Source: Limnovirga soli (GTDB lineage: Bacteria > Bacteroidota > Bacteroidia > Chitinophagales > Chitinophagaceae). Taken from it: a stretch of 64,000 nucleotides of DNA. The notes under the pieces were generated by a model. It worked only from the letters and a program-made list of their open reading frames with translations. It was not told the origin of the DNA and searched no databases. The translations under genes were made by a program, and so were the position numbers. The stretch spans positions 1 to 64,000 of the forward strand of contig NZ_WHPF01000013.1 in NCBI RefSeq assembly GCF_013106755.1. The letters run 5' to 3'. Below, piece after piece: positions 8,285 through 17,896 of this stretch (its first letter is position 1; every line of letters starts with the position of its first letter).

Positions 8285-9538
8285 ATGAAATCAACAACAC
8301 GTGTACAGTTATCGGTAATGATGTTTCTTCAGTTTGTAGTTTGGGGCGCATGGTATGGGCAATTGTCTAAATATCTTTTTGCCATTGGGTTCGACGGCGG
8401 CCAGGTAGGAAATATTTATGCCACTTTTTCTATTGCCATGATTTTTTCGCCCTTTATTGCCGGTATGATTGCCGATCGGTTTTTTGCTGCACAAAAAGTG
8501 TTGGGGGTATTAAATATTGCCGGCGCCGGCTTATTGTTTTTACTTACCCGCATAACTGATTATAATACTTTTTATTGGGTAATGCTCTTGTACTGCTTAA
8601 CTTTTGCCCCTACCATTGCGCTTACCAGTTCTATTTCTATGCGCCAGATGGTAAACCCGGAGAAGGAGTTTCCGCCCATTCGTGTTTTGGGTACCGTGGC
8701 ATGGATTGCTGTAACCAACCTGGTTGGTTATATGGGTTGGGGCGATAAAAGCACCATCTTCTATGTATCCATGGTTACTGCCGCTGTTATTGGCCTGTAT
8801 TCATTTACCTTACCCGATACACCGCCTACGGTAAAAGGCCCCGTAAGTTTTGGACAAGTTTTGGGTAAAGATGCCTTCGTGTTGTTTAAAGACAGGTCTT
8901 TTGCCATTTTCTTTTTGTCATCGGTACTTATTTGTATACCTCTATCTTTTTACTATGCCATGGCCAACCCCGCATTAACTGATGCGTATAAAGATGCATT
9001 TGTTGCAGCGCATCCCGGCCAGGCATTACCCAATACATTTTTTGTAGAAAACAAAATGTCGCTGGGCCAGGCTTCCGAAGTATTTTTTATGCTTATGCTG
9101 CCCTTTGCCTATAAACGCTTTGGTATAAAATGGATGCTGATACTGGGTTTGCTGGCATGGATTACACGTTTCCTTTGCTTTGGATATGGCAACGCCAATG
9201 CCGGTGAGTGGATGCTGTTTGCAGGTATATTACTACATGGCATTTGTTACGATTTCTTTTTTGTAAGTGGTATGATTTATACCGATTTAAAAGCCGGCGA
9301 TAAAATAAAATCGCAGGCGCAGGGTTTAATTTCACTCGCTACCTATGGGTTGGGTATGGGTATTGGCTCTATAATATCGGGCTATGTACAAAAAATGTAC
9401 ACCACCACCAATGGTGCAACCACAGTAACTAACTGGACCAATGTTTGGCTGGTACCTGCGGGTATTGCCGCTGTAGTGCTGGTATTATTTGTATTGTTTT
9501 TTAAAGATAATACGCGAACCAAAACCGCAACAGTATAA
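8285..9538 (+). CDS. NupG-type nucleoside:H+ symporter / MFS transporter
   Basis: Inner-membrane transporter of about 418 residues with roughly 12 hydrophobic segments. The N-terminus (LSVMMFLQFVVWGAWYG) matches the conserved start of the nucleoside:H+ symporter family typified by NupG. I chose the ATG at 8285 because the upstream in-frame extension runs back into the intergenic repeat. In Bacteroidota, members of this family often sit beside Gfo/Idh/MocA oxidoreductases and TIM-barrel sugar isomerases, as here, so the substrate may be a sugar or nucleoside-like compound. The exact substrate cannot be read from sequence. Confidence 0.85.
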   Translation: MKSTTRVQLSVMMFLQFVVWGAWYGQLSKYLFAIGFDGGQVGNIYATFSIAMIFSPFIAGMIADRFFAAQKVLGVLNIAGAGLLFLLTRITDYNTFYWVMLLYCLTFAPTIALTSSISMRQMVNPEKEFPPIRVLGTVAWIAVTNLVGYMGWGDKSTIFYVSMVTAAVIGLYSFTLPDTPPTVKGPVSFGQVLGKDAFVLFKDRSFAIFFLSSVLICIPLSFYYAMANPALTDAYKDAFVAAHPGQALPNTFFVENKMSLGQASEVFFMLMLPFAYKRFGIKWMLILGLLAWITRFLCFGYGNANAGEWMLFAGILLHGICYDFFFVSGMIYTDLKAGDKIKSQAQGLISLATYGLGMGIGSIISGYVQKMYTTTNGATTVTNWTNVWLVPAGIAAVVLVLFVLFFKDNTRTKTATV

Positions 9539-9581
9539 ATACAAATTATTAACCCGGCTTACAAGCTTTGCGGGGCTTTAC

Positions 9582-9600
9582 TTGCGTCGCACACTTGTAC
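9582..9600 (+). repeat. Dispersed repeat, forward single copy
   Basis: Exact TTGCGTCGCACACTTGTAC between the transporter and the oxidoreductase gene, preceded by an ACCCGGCTT box about 30 bases earlier, as in other copies. Confidence 0.85.
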
Positions 9601-9651
9601 GCCATCAATATAGCATCAAGAAATACAAACAATATATAATACACAACAACT

Positions 9652-10845
9652 ATGAAACGAATTGCCATGCTTGGTTCCGGTTTTATCGGAAGGTTTTATG
9701 CCGACTCATTACAGGGTCAGCGCAGTAAAGACAAAATTGTAATGATCTATTCCCGCCGCGAAGAAGCGGCCCAGCAATTTGCCAAAGATTACCAATGCGA
9801 ACATATTACTACCGATATGGAAGCCGCCATTGCCCACCCCGATGTGGATGTGGTGTGTATTTCCTTACCCAATAATCTGCACGAACCTGCTGTAATGCTT
9901 TGCTGCAAACATAAAAAAGCAGTAATAACCACCAAGCCCTTAGGCCGCAATGCCGCCGAAGCTAAACGTATGCTGGAAGCTGTAGAAGCAGCGGGTATTT
10001 TTAATGGTTATCTGGAAGACCTGGTATATACTCCCAAGTTTATAAAAGCCTACGAAAGTGTAAAAAACGGGGCCTTAGGCCGTATACTTTGGGCAAAGTC
10101 GAGAGAAACACACCCTGGCCCACACAGCGATTGGTTTTGGGATATAGAAAAAGCAGGCGGTGGTTGTATACTAGATCTGGGTTGCCATTGTGTAGAAATT
10201 ACCCGCAGCTTTATTGGGAAAGATATTAAACCGGTAGAAGTGATGTGCTGGGCCGATACACAGGTAAAACCCATTGATGCAGAAGACCATTCTATTGGGC
10301 TTATTAAATACGAAAACGGTGCCATTGCACAATTTGAAGTTAGCTGGACATTCCGCGGCGGGCTTGACCTTCGTGATGAAGTAATGGGTACCGAAGGCAC
10401 CATCTGGATTAATAATTTTCTACGTACCGGATTAGAAATGTTTACTACCGGTAAAGGTGCCGATTATGTAGCGGAAAAAGCAGAGAGCAATAGCGGCTGG
10501 TTATTCCCCGTTGGAGATGAAATTAACGATCTTGGATATAACCATATGTTTACCGATATGTTTAACAGCATGGAAAAAGGTGTTGAACCCCGTGAAACCT
10601 TTTATGATGGCTATATTGTAAATGCTGTTTTGGATGCAGCCTATAAATCGGCCAAAACCAAACAATGGGAGCCGGTGATTCTTGATATATGGCGTGGACA
10701 AACAGGCTTGAGTAAAGAGAGCCACTTAATAAATTATGATGATAACTATTATTTGGTTAAAGAAGAGGTAACACATTATGGCGCCAAAAAAGTGATTTTG
10801 AAAAATAAGGCTACCGGCGTTATCGAGGAAAAAATTCTGGAATAA
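9652..10845 (+). CDS. Gfo/Idh/MocA family oxidoreductase
   Basis: Predicted NAD(P)-dependent sugar or inositol-type dehydrogenase, 397 residues, probably cytosolic. The N-terminal Rossmann motif is GSGFIG at about 8-13. The family's nucleotide-site EKP is replaced by TKPLG near residue 103. The C-terminal substrate domain contains GGGCILDLGCHCVE with the usual catalytic His region. No signal peptide is present, unlike many Tat-exported relatives. It lies downstream of the NupG-like transporter and upstream of a TIM-barrel isomerase, suggesting uptake and oxidation of a sugar derivative. A strong terminator ends the transcript. Confidence 0.9.
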   Translation: MKRIAMLGSGFIGRFYADSLQGQRSKDKIVMIYSRREEAAQQFAKDYQCEHITTDMEAAIAHPDVDVVCISLPNNLHEPAVMLCCKHKKAVITTKPLGRNAAEAKRMLEAVEAAGIFNGYLEDLVYTPKFIKAYESVKNGALGRILWAKSRETHPGPHSDWFWDIEKAGGGCILDLGCHCVEITRSFIGKDIKPVEVMCWADTQVKPIDAEDHSIGLIKYENGAIAQFEVSWTFRGGLDLRDEVMGTEGTIWINNFLRTGLEMFTTGKGADYVAEKAESNSGWLFPVGDEINDLGYNHMFTDMFNSMEKGVEPRETFYDGYIVNAVLDAAYKSAKTKQWEPVILDIWRGQTGLSKESHLINYDDNYYLVKEEVTHYGAKKVILKNKATGVIEEKILE

Positions 10846-10860
10846 AAAATCAATAAAAAT

Positions 10861-10889
10861 AACCGGCTCTAAAGGCCGGTTATTTTTTT
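10861..10889. terminator. Terminator between convergent oxidoreductase and protease genes
   Basis: AACCGGC-TCTAAAG-GCCGGTT followed by ATTTTTTT. It lies between two convergent genes, nine bases from the stop of the minus-strand gene, and may serve both. Confidence 0.85.
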
Positions 10890-10897
10890 AGTTATCG

Positions 10898-11830
10898 TCA
10901 GCTAAGTCCGAATTGCTTGGTGTCAATCCATTCGGCTTTGGTCATGGTCCACCAGTCATCTGCAATACCTTGTAAAATATACTCATAAGGCAGCCATCCA
11001 TAGCCCTTGTCGCCCCATTCTACGCCCCAGGAGTTTTTAATTTTTATGGCACCGATGCTTACAATTTCTTTATTACTGGGGTTTACAATTTTCATAGTAT
11101 CATCAAAACCTACTGCCATTACTGCGTGCCCACCTTCTACTTCTTCGTTACGATCAGGAAAAGGTATTTTACCATCATCGGCCTGGTCTAATGAGGTAAA
11201 ACAGGTAAACCCAAACATCATGGGCAGGCCATTGCGTAAATGGTCTTTAATTTTATCCAGCAATATTTGTTCTTTTATGCCTTTGGTATCTAAACGGTAA
11301 TACAATAGTGCCTGAAAGTTTTGTGCGTACGAATACATAAAGGCCGTAGGCTCTGTATTAAACTGATCTTCTACATAGGGCCAGTATTTTTCGGGGCAAA
11401 GACCAAATAATGCCATGGCTGCCATGGTAGTGCGCAAATAGGCACCATCGTCTGCAGTCCATTTTAGCAAATTACGGGTGGTTTTATATAAAAATAAACG
11501 GGAGGCATCGGTATGTTTGCCAAAGGCCCTTCTTTCAAAATATTCGTACAGTCCAACACCTGCATGGGCAGTGCAGGCGCCCAGTTCACCCTGGTCTTCA
11601 ACCGGTGAACACCATTGGCTAAGGTCTACTTTAGTTGCCTTTTCAGCTTTTTTGGCTGCTGCCGATCTTTTTGAAGGCGGTGGATTAAGCCGGGCTAGTA
11701 TTTCGCTAACAGATTCTTTTACGCCTCTTTGTTTTTGGCGTTTGGAAAGTGTTTTTGTGTCATCTGAATTGTCGCGGAAATCAGGATAATCTTTCCTCCA
11801 TCCTTTTCCCTTGTGTTTTGCAATGCTCAT
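10898..11830 (-). CDS. C1 (papain-like) family cysteine protease
   Basis: 310 residues. The papain-fold active site is recognisable: Gln80 and Cys86 in EDQGELGACTAHA, His235 in GGHAVMAVGFD and Asn266 in KNSWG. The basic N-terminus (about 1-70, Lys/Arg/Ser-rich) has no hydrophobic signal peptide, so the enzyme may be cytoplasmic or exported by another route. The C-terminal domain after WLPYEYI is short. It stands alone on the minus strand between plus-strand genes. Bacteroidota carry such C1 peptidases of unknown role. Substrate unknown. Confidence 0.88.
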   Translation of the reverse strand: MSIAKHKGKGWRKDYPDFRDNSDDTKTLSKRQKQRGVKESVSEILARLNPPPSKRSAAAKKAEKATKVDLSQWCSPVEDQGELGACTAHAGVGLYEYFERRAFGKHTDASRLFLYKTTRNLLKWTADDGAYLRTTMAAMALFGLCPEKYWPYVEDQFNTEPTAFMYSYAQNFQALLYYRLDTKGIKEQILLDKIKDHLRNGLPMMFGFTCFTSLDQADDGKIPFPDRNEEVEGGHAVMAVGFDDTMKIVNPSNKEIVSIGAIKIKNSWGVEWGDKGYGWLPYEYILQGIADDWWTMTKAEWIDTKQFGLS

Positions 11831-12040
11831 GGGCTATGTTTTAATTGGTTAACAAAATATATGATGTAGCATATTATGATTACTTGAATAAAAAAGGCAG
11901 AGAAAAGCTAATTGGTATTTGAAAGGATGGTGGATGATGGCAGGGGAAAATTCAATACTGCAAATGTTCTTAAAATTATATCAACAATTTGGCCTGGGCA
12001 AAAAATTATTATGGCTGTTTTGCCGGGTAAAATACCGGTT

Positions 12041-12059
12041 GTTGAAGTGTGCGACGCAA
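12041..12059 (-). repeat. Dispersed repeat, reverse single copy
   Basis: GTTGAAGTGTGCGACGCAA, two bases off consensus at its left end, followed by GTAAAGCC and an AGCCCGG box. Apart from this I see nothing in the 335-base gap 11831-12165. Confidence 0.75.
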
Positions 12060-12165
12060 GTAAAGCCGCCCAATGGAGCTAAAGCCCGGTTCCAAAAATG
12101 CAAAGACTTTTCTGGCCATACTTTACCTGTCATCTAATTTGTAACTTGCTTCAAAATAACTGATT

Positions 12166-12816
12166 TTGTTGATTAATATCCATAGCCATTCACCGGCACA
12201 AAAGGGTGAATGGGTTATACAAAATAAATATGCCGGCTTTGATACTATTTCAACGCAGGGTAATTACTCCGTTGGTTTACATCCATGGTATATAAATGAA
12301 GCTACCTGGGAACCAGCATTTTTGGAAATACAGCAAGCAGCAAATACAACGGCGGTTAAAGCAGTTGGTGAATGTGGTTTGGATAAAATTTGCACTACGC
12401 CGTTTCCATTACAGGAAACAGTTTTTGCGGCACATATAAGACTTGCAAATGCAATTGGAAAACCACTTATTATTCATTGTGTACAGGCATATGAGGAAGT
12501 ATTTGCATTGCTGGTAAAACAATCGGTTGAAGTGCCGGTTGTGTTTCATGGTTTTAATAAAAAACTGCCATTGGCGCACCGCATTACAAAAGCCGGGTAT
12601 TATATTTCTTTTGGTAAGGCTTTACAACAACCACGTATACAGCAAATTTTTGCAGCGCTGCCTTTACAACAATGTTTACTGGAAACAGATGATGCAGCCA
12701 TTACCATAAGTGAAGTATATACATGGGCAGCAACTGCAGTAAATATTGAGAAAGATTTATTTAGTTTGCACATTGAACAAAATGCAAGTGCCTTATTTGG
12801 CAATTTAACCCAGTGA
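12166..12816 (+). CDS. TatD family metal-dependent hydrolase
   Basis: 216 residues, shorter than the usual ~255-260 of TatD nucleases. The metal ligands are largely present: HxH at residues 6-8 (NIHSH), Glu69 in GECGLD, His104 in IIHC, His128 in FHGF and Asp175 in LETD. The best start is TTG at 12166 because the HSH motif lies only five residues in and no ATG is available upstream. TatD-type enzymes hydrolyse DNA ends or other phosphoesters. It ends four bases before the tcdA start, so the two are probably co-transcribed. Confidence 0.85.
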   Translation: MLINIHSHSPAQKGEWVIQNKYAGFDTISTQGNYSVGLHPWYINEATWEPAFLEIQQAANTTAVKAVGECGLDKICTTPFPLQETVFAAHIRLANAIGKPLIIHCVQAYEEVFALLVKQSVEVPVVFHGFNKKLPLAHRITKAGYYISFGKALQQPRIQQIFAALPLQQCLLETDDAAITISEVYTWAATAVNIEKDLFSLHIEQNASALFGNLTQ

Positions 12817-12820
12817 TTGT

Positions 12821-13552
12821 ATGATGGATATTTCCTGGCTTTCAAGAACTACATTGTTAATAGGAGAAGCTGCGGTGCGTAAGTTAAATCAGTCGCATGT
12901 AATGGTGGTGGGCCTTGGTGGGGTAGGCTCATTTGCAGCAGAATTTATTGCCCGTAGTGGTGTAGGTAAAATGACCATTATTGATGGAGATGTAGTAGAC
13001 CCAACCAACCGTAACAGGCAATTACCTGCTTTATCTACCAATCATGGTATTGCCAAAGCCACTATTATGGCAGAAAGGCTGCTGGCTATAAATCCTGAAA
13101 TGGAATTACATGTTGTACAGGAATTTATAAACCCCGAAATGGTGGCCCTGCAATTGGCTACAAAGCCAGATTATATCATTGATGCCATAGATAGTATTTC
13201 GCCCAAGCTCAATTTCATTACCATGGCATATAACGCCAACATACCCATGGTTAGCAGCATGGGTGCCGGTGGTAAATTTGACCCAACCAGATTGCAGGTT
13301 GCAGACATTTCAAAAACTTACAATTGCCCCTTTGCGCAGCAAATACGTAAGATGCTTAAACAGCAAAATATTCGCACCGGTGTAAAAGTGGTGTTTTCTC
13401 CCGAAAAGCACGTGAAGGAAAGTTTGATTTTAACCGATGGCAAAAACTACAAAAAATCGGCCTATGGTACCATCTCTTACCTGCCCGCAGTATTTGGTGC
13501 TGCAACAGCCTCTGTAGTTATAAGGGATTTAATAGGGGTGCCAATACCTTAA
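12821..13552 (+). CDS. tcdA: tRNA threonylcarbamoyladenosine dehydratase TcdA
   Basis: E1-like ThiF/HesA family enzyme that cyclises t6A37 of tRNAs to ct6A using ATP, 243 residues. The nucleotide-binding GLGGVGSFAAE motif is at 31-41, followed by IDGDVVDPTNRNRQ and the family's SSMGAGGKFDPT segment. The GTISYLPAVFGAATASVVI C-terminus is typical of TcdA. Two adjacent Met codons open it, and the gene follows TatD after four bases, suggesting an operon. Length and motifs match the CsdL/YgdL group well. Confidence 0.93.
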   Translation: MMDISWLSRTTLLIGEAAVRKLNQSHVMVVGLGGVGSFAAEFIARSGVGKMTIIDGDVVDPTNRNRQLPALSTNHGIAKATIMAERLLAINPEMELHVVQEFINPEMVALQLATKPDYIIDAIDSISPKLNFITMAYNANIPMVSSMGAGGKFDPTRLQVADISKTYNCPFAQQIRKMLKQQNIRTGVKVVFSPEKHVKESLILTDGKNYKKSAYGTISYLPAVFGAATASVVIRDLIGVPIP

Positions 13553-13653
13553 AGCATATTTATCCCAATAATATGTTTTGATTTTTATAAAAAGTATTGC
13601 CCAACCCATTCTGTATTATTATCTGCCGTATCTTTCTGCATAAATACATCCAT

Positions 13654-14568
13654 ATGAAGAGAAGAAATTTTATGCAGCAAAGCGTTTTGGCCGGAGCCTC
13701 ACTGCTTACTGCAAACAGGCTATCTGCCGCCAATGTCTCACCAGCAGATAATGCTCCCTTTCATTTAAATTATGCTATCCATGATGGCATGTTTGAAAAT
13801 AGCGCCGGTAAAAGCTTTGTTGACCAGATTAAATATGCATACGATCTGGGTTTTCGTTCCATAGAAGATAACGGCATGATGGGAAGATCCATTGATGAAC
13901 AAAAGAAGATTGGCGATACCCTGGCCAAATTGGGTATGAGTATGGGTGTGTTTGTGGTAACTTCTGATAATTGGCATTGGAGAACCTCACTAACTTCCGG
14001 TAAACAGGAATGGACAGATAAAATGATCAAAGACTGCAAAATTGCGGTGGAAGTAGCCAAGCGCTGTAATGCCAAATGGATGACAGTAGTTCCCGGTAAT
14101 TATGAACGTTCATTGCCTATCGATTTTCAAACAGCAAATGTTATTACAGCACTACGCAAAGGCGCCGAAATACTGGAGCCACATGGTCTGGTAATGGTGC
14201 TTGAAGCACTTAGCGATAATCCGGATTTATTCCTGCGCCATACCGATCAAACAGTGATGGTATGCAAAGCCGTAAACAGCCCTGCCTGTAAGTTTCTGTT
14301 CGATATGTATCATATGCAACGCAACGAAGGCAATATCATCAATAACCTGGATGCTGCCTGGGACGAAATTGGTTACCTGCAAATTGGCGATAATCCCGGA
14401 CGTAACGAACCCACCACTGGCGAAATGAATTATAAAAATATCTTCAAACACATATACCATAAGGGTTACAAAGGTATTCTTGGAATGGAACATGGTAAAT
14501 CAATCGATGGTAAAGAAGGCGAATTGGCATTGGTAAAAGCCTATCGCTTGAGCGATGATTTTGCATAA
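13654..14568 (+). CDS. Tat-type sugar phosphate isomerase/epimerase (TIM barrel), hydroxypyruvate isomerase-like
   Basis: 304 residues. The N-terminal KRRNFMQQSVLAGASLL resembles a twin-arginine signal, so the protein is probably periplasmic. The rest is a xylose-isomerase-like TIM barrel, with VMVLEALSDNPD, FLFDMYHMQ and LGMEHGKS carrying the family's metal-binding Glu/Asp/His pattern seen in hydroxypyruvate isomerases. I chose the ATG at 13654 because it begins the Tat-like signal. Relatives in Bacteroidota sit among Gfo/Idh and polysaccharide genes. Substrate not determinable. Confidence 0.85.
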   Translation: MKRRNFMQQSVLAGASLLTANRLSAANVSPADNAPFHLNYAIHDGMFENSAGKSFVDQIKYAYDLGFRSIEDNGMMGRSIDEQKKIGDTLAKLGMSMGVFVVTSDNWHWRTSLTSGKQEWTDKMIKDCKIAVEVAKRCNAKWMTVVPGNYERSLPIDFQTANVITALRKGAEILEPHGLVMVLEALSDNPDLFLRHTDQTVMVCKAVNSPACKFLFDMYHMQRNEGNIINNLDAAWDEIGYLQIGDNPGRNEPTTGEMNYKNIFKHIYHKGYKGILGMEHGKSIDGKEGELALVKAYRLSDDFA

Positions 14569-14622
14569 ATAGATAATCTGGTAGTTTTTTAGCCCGGCAT
14601 AGTGTACATCAATCAGCACCGC

Positions 14623-14641
14623 TTGCGTCGCACTCTTGTAC
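14623..14641 (+). repeat. Dispersed repeat, forward single copy
   Basis: Exact TTGCGTCGCACTCTTGTAC, preceded by TTAGCCCGGCA at about 14589 and followed by AACACCAATACTATGCAGC, so the full ~70-base unit is present. Confidence 0.85.
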
Positions 14642-14691
14642 AACACCAATACTATGCAGCTAAAAAAATCAAAATAACAAGTACTAAATAA

Positions 14692-14723
14692 AAAAGCTGC
14701 TCCTTTAAAAAAGAGCAGCTTTT
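14692..14723 (+). terminator. Terminator after the TIM-barrel isomerase
   Basis: AAAAGCTGCTC and GAGCAGCTTTT pair around a loop of about ten bases. Confidence 0.75.
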
Positions 14724-14762
14724 GGTGTTTTTAAGCAACGGCTGATAAGGTGTTTATATGTT

Positions 14763-14867
14763 ACCATTAATTGTTATAGAGTTAATGGTGCTTTTCATGC
14801 ATCAAAAATCTCCTTTAAAAATTGCATAAAATCTGTTCAATTAACGGATAAGGCATTTCAATTAACG
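14763..14867 (+). promoter_or_regulatory. Hairpin and spaced direct repeats upstream of first PSCyt gene
   Basis: ACCATTAA…TTAATGGT forms an inverted repeat at 14763-14789. TTCAATTAACG occurs twice (14836-14846 and 14857-14867), 21 bases apart start to start, i.e. on one helical face. This is operator-like, inferred from pattern alone. The rest of the 523-base gap 14569-15091 holds the repeat and terminator above and otherwise nothing I can support. Confidence 0.3.
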
Positions 14868-15091
14868 AAACAAGAAAAAGAAAACAAAAACTCAGTTTAT
14901 TCTATCAATAATGAAGCCAAAAAACCCAGTACTACAATAATATTATACAAAAGCATAATTAGTGTTGCAACTTGTGAATAATGTATTGGTTTTTTTATTT
15001 TCGGCTCATCCTTGTAAATAGTGTATACTAAAAAACCAGATCTGTTATTTCGTGTAAATCTTGGTATTTTTAGAAAGTAAAAAATTGCCGT

Positions 15092-17851
15092 ATGCAAGGT
15101 TGGGGATCAAAAAAAATAAGTTTTATTATTTCACTGTTTGTGGTGGTGGTTATTGGCTTTTTTTGGGCAACTCATCAGCCCCCGGTTGATTTTACTTCAC
15201 AGGTAAAACCCATCATCAACAAAAATTGCATTACCTGTCATGGTGGTGTAAAACAAAAAGGTGGCTTCAGTCTGCTTTTTAGAGAGGATGCACTAGGAAA
15301 AACAAAATCAGGTAAACCAGCCATCATTCCGGGAGATCCGGATCATAGCGAAATGATTCGCCGCCTCACATTGCAGGATCCCGAAGAACGCATGCCGTAT
15401 AAACACGATGCATTATCCAAAGAGGATATTGATATTCTTACCCGCTGGATAAAACAAGGTGCTACCTGGGGCGAACACTGGGCTTACGCTCCTTTGAAAG
15501 AAATAACAGTGCCGCAACCATCCGGGTTTTTAGGGCTGTTTTCTTCAAAAAGTAGTTGGGCAAATAATGAGGTAGATAATTTTATTGAGGCCAAATGGAA
15601 AGATGCCGGTTTAACCGCAGCTCCAACTGCGGATAAGGAAACCCTGCTTCGCAGGGTAAGCCTCGATTTAATTGGTATGCCTGCACCTGAAAACCTGGCC
15701 CGGCAATACCTGACAGATAATAGTGCAAAAGCTTATCCCAATCTGGTAGACTCCTTACTTAACTCCCCACATTTTGGCGAAAAATGGGCAGCCCTTTGGA
15801 TGGATCTTGCCCGTTATGCCGATACAAAAGGCTATGAACGCGATGATAACCGCAGCATTTGGCAATACCGCGACTGGCTAATTAATGCCTTTAATAAGGA
15901 CATGCCTTATGATAGCTTTCTTATAAAACAAATTGCAGGAGACCTTTTAAAAAATCCTGATGACAACGACCTTATTGCCACCGCATTTCAACGCAATACC
16001 ATGACAAATGATGAAGGTGGTACCGATAATGAAGAGTTTAGAACTGCCGCTGTAATGGATAGGGTAAATACCACCTGGCAAGCCACCATGGGAACCACTT
16101 TTGCCTGTGTACAATGTCATGGTCACCCATACGATCCTTTTAAACACGATGATTATTATAAATTTCTGGCTTTTTACAATGATTCCAGAGATGAAGATAC
16201 CTATGCCGATTACCCATTACTGCGGCAATACAATGATAGCATGCAAAAAGAACTTACTACCCTTACTCATTGGGTACAACAAAATGCCACGCCTGCTAAA
16301 ACCAAAGAAATTTATACATTTTTAAAAACCTGGGAGCCGTCATATAACTCCCTTATATGCGATAGTTTCACCAACAGCGAACTGGCCGATACCAAATGGC
16401 TCACCTTTCGTAATAATGCCGTTTGCCGTCTTAAAAATGTTACATTAACCAATCGCAATACGCTCGTATTCCGGCATCAGGCTTATGTTAATGGTGGTAT
16501 TTGGCAGGTGCATATAGACCAGCCAACCGGCCCGGTAATTGCCAGTATTCCATTAACAGAATCAACAAGTGGCTGGACTATTGGCGAAGCATCACTTGCG
16601 CCGGTTACGGGTGTGCATAACTTATATTTTACCTATACCAATAAACAGTTAACCAAACCAGATGCAACAGGCGTTTGGTTCGATTGGTTTTATTTTACTA
16701 CCGCATTTCCGGGGGAAGGAAAGCCAGGGTATGACGTATCTAAAAAAAACTATTACCAGTTAATGAATGCGGAGGTGCCAACCACACCCATTATGATGGA
16801 TAATCCGGTAGATATGCATCGTACCACACAGGTATTCGAAAGGGGTAACTGGTTGGTAAAAGGTGCAGTTGTACAGCCAGATGTGCCCCATGCATTAAAC
16901 CCATTTCCCAATAATGCCCCCCGCAACCGCCTTGGTTTGGCGCTATGGCTAACTTCAACTCAAAACCCATTAACAGCCAGAACTATGGTTAACAGGGTAT
17001 GGGAACAACTCTTTGGAGTCGGTCTTGCCGAAACACTGGAAGACCTTGGTTCCCAGGGCATACCACCCACCCATCAGGAATTGTTGGATTGGTTAAGTTA
17101 CCAGTTCATGCATCAGGATAAATGGAGCACCAAAAACCTGATTAAAACCATGGTGTTAAGTGCTACCTACCAGCAGGATAGTAAAATAACCCCCGAGGCA
17201 CAACAAAAAGACCCCACCAATAAACTATATGCCCGATACCCCAGAACCAGGTTATCTGCCGAGCAAATACGGGATCAGGCTTTATGCATTAGCGGAGTTA
17301 TTAGCAATAAAATGTTTGGTCCAAGCGTATTTCCTTACCAGCCACAGGGCATCTGGCTCTCCCCATGGAATGGGGCAGAGTGGGAGCAAAGTATCGGCGA
17401 AGACCAATACCGCCGGGCATTATACACTTATTGGAAAAGGTCTGCAGCCTACCCTTCTATGTTAACATTTGATGGTGTATCCCGTGAAGTATGTACCGTA
17501 CGCCGCATACGCACCAATACACCTTTACAGGCACTTACTACTTTAAACGATGAAGCATATTTTGATATCGCCAGGCATTTTGCTTATCGCATGCAGCGCG
17601 AAGCAGGCAACAGCGCAACAGCGCAAATACAAAAAGGTTTTCAACTGGCTACCAGCCATGATATAGATAAGGCAAGTTTAGATGCATTGTTACAGTTATA
17701 CAATAAGTCGTTTGCGCAATTAAGTAAAGATCAGGATAAAATCTGTGCCATTACTGGTGGCATGAATAAACATACCGATGCAGCTACTGCAGCACTAACT
17801 ATTGTGGCCAATGCAATACTTAATTTAGATGCGGTTATTACCAAAAACTAA
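15092..17851 (+). CDS. PSCyt1-DUF1549-DUF1553 cytochrome-like protein (copy 1)
   Basis: 919 residues with an N-terminal membrane anchor (about 8-26). A PSCyt1 domain carries the heme motif CITCH at 46-50. A DUF1549 (PSCyt2) region contains RRVSLDLIGMP, LARYADTKGYERDDNR and a second CVQCH at 339-343. A beta-rich, CBM6-like insert (about 430-560) and a DUF1553 (PSD1) C-terminal half (NPLTARTMVNRVWEQLFG…TNTPLQALTTLND) follow. These architectures are best known in Planctomycetes, where they co-occur with DUF1501 proteins and sulfatases/glycosidases. Here too a paralogue, GH95 and DUF1501 follow. Expected to be membrane-anchored facing the periplasm. Reaction unknown. Confidence 0.9.
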   Translation: MQGWGSKKISFIISLFVVVVIGFFWATHQPPVDFTSQVKPIINKNCITCHGGVKQKGGFSLLFREDALGKTKSGKPAIIPGDPDHSEMIRRLTLQDPEERMPYKHDALSKEDIDILTRWIKQGATWGEHWAYAPLKEITVPQPSGFLGLFSSKSSWANNEVDNFIEAKWKDAGLTAAPTADKETLLRRVSLDLIGMPAPENLARQYLTDNSAKAYPNLVDSLLNSPHFGEKWAALWMDLARYADTKGYERDDNRSIWQYRDWLINAFNKDMPYDSFLIKQIAGDLLKNPDDNDLIATAFQRNTMTNDEGGTDNEEFRTAAVMDRVNTTWQATMGTTFACVQCHGHPYDPFKHDDYYKFLAFYNDSRDEDTYADYPLLRQYNDSMQKELTTLTHWVQQNATPAKTKEIYTFLKTWEPSYNSLICDSFTNSELADTKWLTFRNNAVCRLKNVTLTNRNTLVFRHQAYVNGGIWQVHIDQPTGPVIASIPLTESTSGWTIGEASLAPVTGVHNLYFTYTNKQLTKPDATGVWFDWFYFTTAFPGEGKPGYDVSKKNYYQLMNAEVPTTPIMMDNPVDMHRTTQVFERGNWLVKGAVVQPDVPHALNPFPNNAPRNRLGLALWLTSTQNPLTARTMVNRVWEQLFGVGLAETLEDLGSQGIPPTHQELLDWLSYQFMHQDKWSTKNLIKTMVLSATYQQDSKITPEAQQKDPTNKLYARYPRTRLSAEQIRDQALCISGVISNKMFGPSVFPYQPQGIWLSPWNGAEWEQSIGEDQYRRALYTYWKRSAAYPSMLTFDGVSREVCTVRRIRTNTPLQALTTLNDEAYFDIARHFAYRMQREAGNSATAQIQKGFQLATSHDIDKASLDALLQLYNKSFAQLSKDQDKICAITGGMNKHTDAATAALTIVANAILNLDAVITKN

Positions 17852-17896
17852 CAGTAAAAAATTGTGTAGCCGGCTTTTGTAATAATGGCAACATCG

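Noticed and set aside
11919-12137. Plus-strand 72-codon frame before the TatD gene
   Set aside because: It runs through a dispersed repeat copy and has no recognisable domain or plausible composition.
14897-15097. Minus-strand 66-codon frame with a hydrophobic C-terminus
   Set aside because: It has only a TTG start, overlaps the start of the PSCyt gene and occupies what should be that gene's leader; no family resemblance.
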